Shown here piece after piece: positions 62,806 through 64,000 of a stretch of 64,000 bases of DNA. A program made the translations under genes and the position numbers. The first letter of the stretch is position 1; every line of letters starts with the position of its first letter. Origin of the DNA: DMER64 sp964600385 (GTDB taxonomy: Bacteria > Bacteroidota > Bacteroidia > Bacteroidales > UBA932); contig CAZRJC010000005.1 in NCBI GenBank assembly GCA_964600385.1, positions 1-64,000 of the forward strand, given 5' to 3'. Under the pieces are notes generated by a model. That model had not been told where the DNA came from and did not search any database. It worked only from the letters and a program-made list of their open reading frames with translations.

Positions 62806-64000
62806 GCATATTGCTGGCAGATTCCGTCTCTTTTCAACTGGATGGAAATTTTGGCCGGTATTCAGGATCGTACGGGGTATGTATGAAAGAAGGCCGTCTT
62901 TCTTTTGAAGGGGGCCTTTATGACACCCTTTGCTTCACTCCGGACAGCCAGGCATGTTCCTTTGTCCTGAAAGACGTTGTCATTGGCATTGATTTTCACT
63001 GGGAACGCAAGGAAGACGAGCGTTTTAAAGGAACCTTGCGGTTTGTCCCGGAAAATGGGAAAGTGCGTGCAATTAACAGCCTTTCGGTTGAAGACTATCT
63101 TATCAGCGTCATTGCCTCCGAGATGAGTGCAACAAGTACTCCTGAATACCTTAAGGCACATGCTGTCATATCACGCAGCTGGCTGTTGTCTCAAATAGAA
63201 AAGAAACACGATCTGCAAAAACAGGAGACTGCCCGCTTTGACAGCGAGGTACGTACTTCTGACGAATGGATCAAATGGTGGGACAGGGAAGATCACGATT
63301 TGTTTGATGTGTGTGCAGACGATCATTGTCAGCGCTACCAGGGTATAACCCGTCCTTCTCTTGCCTTTGAGAGCGTGAAAAAAGCCGTGGAAGACACATG
63401 CGGCGAGGTACTTACTTACGGCGGAAGCATTTGTGACGCCCGTTTTTCCAAGTGTTGCGGAGGTTTTATGGAAACTTTCCCTACGTCATGGGAGCCCGTT
63501 GAACATCCCTATCTGCAGGGAAATTACGACGGAGAATCCTTCCCTGAAGAAATTCCTTACCCCGATCTGACCCGGCACGTTCAGGCCGAGGTCTGGATAC
63601 GAAGCGAGCCCCCTGCATTTTGTAACACGGCGGATGAAAAGGTACTTTCCCAGGTCCTGAACTCCTACGATCAGGAAACAAAAAGTTTCTACCGGTGGAA
63701 AGTGAAATATACCTTCGAAGAAGTGACCGACCTGGTCAGAAGAAGGATAGGAGAGGACTTCGGCCTTATCACGGACCTTATACCTCTTGAAAGGGGAAAA
63801 TCGGGACGCATTTGCAGGCTGAAGATAGTGGGAACACATAAAACACTTGTCATTGGAAAGGATCTGCTCATAAGGAAAGCGTTGTCCGAATCGCATCTTT
63901 ATTCGTCTGCCTTTGTGGTAGACAGGAACAGTAAAGGTTTTACCCTGTATGGTGCCGGCTGGGGCCACGGAGTAGGATTCTGTCAGATAGGAGGTGCCGT
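62772..64000 (+). CDS. SpoIID/LytB domain protein (cut by window end)
   Basis: Open frame of at least 409 codons from the ATG at 62772 to the window edge; the 3' end lies outside. SLSVEDYLISVIASEMS followed by YLKAHAVISRSW is the SpoIID core with its catalytic Glu, and GWGHGVGFCQIGGA near the edge is the second conserved block. SpoIID proteins are lytic transglycosylases cutting denuded peptidoglycan. The N-terminus (MGSTSQKTIEVGILLADSV) shows no signal peptide, and Bacteroidota do not sporulate, so the cellular role is unclear. The start lies inside the glycosyltransferase gene, in another frame, so the two are probably co-translated. Confidence 0.88.
   Translation, partial: MGSTSQKTIEVGILLADSVSFQLDGNFGRYSGSYGVCMKEGRLSFEGGLYDTLCFTPDSQACSFVLKDVVIGIDFHWERKEDERFKGTLRFVPENGKVRAINSLSVEDYLISVIASEMSATSTPEYLKAHAVISRSWLLSQIEKKHDLQKQETARFDSEVRTSDEWIKWWDREDHDLFDVCADDHCQRYQGITRPSLAFESVKKAVEDTCGEVLTYGGSICDARFSKCCGGFMETFPTSWEPVEHPYLQGNYDGESFPEEIPYPDLTRHVQAEVWIRSEPPAFCNTADEKVLSQVLNSYDQETKSFYRWKVKYTFEEVTDLVRRRIGEDFGLITDLIPLERGKSGRICRLKIVGTHKTLVIGKDLLIRKALSESHLYSSAFVVDRNSKGFTLYGAGWGHGVGFCQIGGA

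Overview
The window looks like a piece of chromosome from an anaerobic, amino-acid-fermenting member of the Bacteroidota, most likely the order Bacteroidales. The signs are the TAnnTTTG type -7 promoter boxes in front of many genes, weak Shine-Dalgarno sites, short intergenic gaps, and typical families: DUF4369-TlpA, DUF3810, GIN-domain (DUF2807) proteins, a TonB receptor paired with a DUF4249 lipoprotein, and a DUF6599 protein. I see no rRNA, CRISPR array, insertion sequence, integrase or phage gene. One tRNA is present (Arg, TCT). The species cannot be named from the sequence alone.

Layout. (1) 1-3982: tRNA-Arg with terminator, then a leftward operon (TlpA-like thioredoxin, M28 peptidase, membrane protein), facing away from a small exported protein with a hexapeptide repeat. 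(2) 4024-13892: a tungsten/molybdenum island. A leftward operon makes the pterin cofactor (moeA-moaA-moaC-MOSC/mog). A rightward modBC pair encodes the permease and ATPase. A leftward operon holds a ThiF-like E1, a MoaD/ThiS-like carrier, an unusual lipoprotein and the WtpA oxyanion-binding protein. A rightward gene encodes an aldehyde:ferredoxin oxidoreductase-family enzyme, the likely user of the cofactor. (3) 13884-20251: hydrolase, HtpG and a large exported amidase. (4) 20335-25218: rightward operon of a DUF3810 protein, ECF sigma factor, putative anti-sigma protein, two GIN-domain proteins and an M19 dipeptidase. (5) 25213-31193: beta-lactamase-like hydrolase, PyrD, a Cro/C1-type regulator, a roughly 0.5 kb AT-rich regulatory gap with repeated palindromes, a QueA-type enzyme and a K+/H+ antiporter.

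(6) 31336-45161: a 14-gene operon for lysine fermentation. KamA makes beta-lysine, KamDE makes 3,5-diaminohexanoate, Kdd oxidises it, Kce cleaves it with acetyl-CoA, Kal removes ammonia to give crotonyl-CoA, acyl-CoA dehydrogenase with EtfAB reduces it to butyryl-CoA, the CoA-transferase exchanges CoA with acetoacetate, and thiolase returns acetyl-CoA. KamB- and KamC-like ATPases sit between KamA and KamDE. An acyl-CoA synthetase with its own promoter follows.

(7) 46896-54879: leftward queH-DUF362-DUF6599 operon and a rightward tripartite RND efflux operon. (8) 54882-64000: leftward TonB-receptor operon with DUF4249 and MG2-like partners, then a glycosyltransferase overlapping a SpoIID/LytB-domain gene cut by the window end.

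The most unusual points are the lipoprotein that appears to carry two sulfite-oxidase-like repeats inside the W/Mo island, the altered cysteine spacing of the AOR-like enzyme, a MoaA about 46 residues shorter than usual between its two clusters, the KamB/KamC ATPase pair, and the palindrome set between the Cro/C1 regulator and queA.
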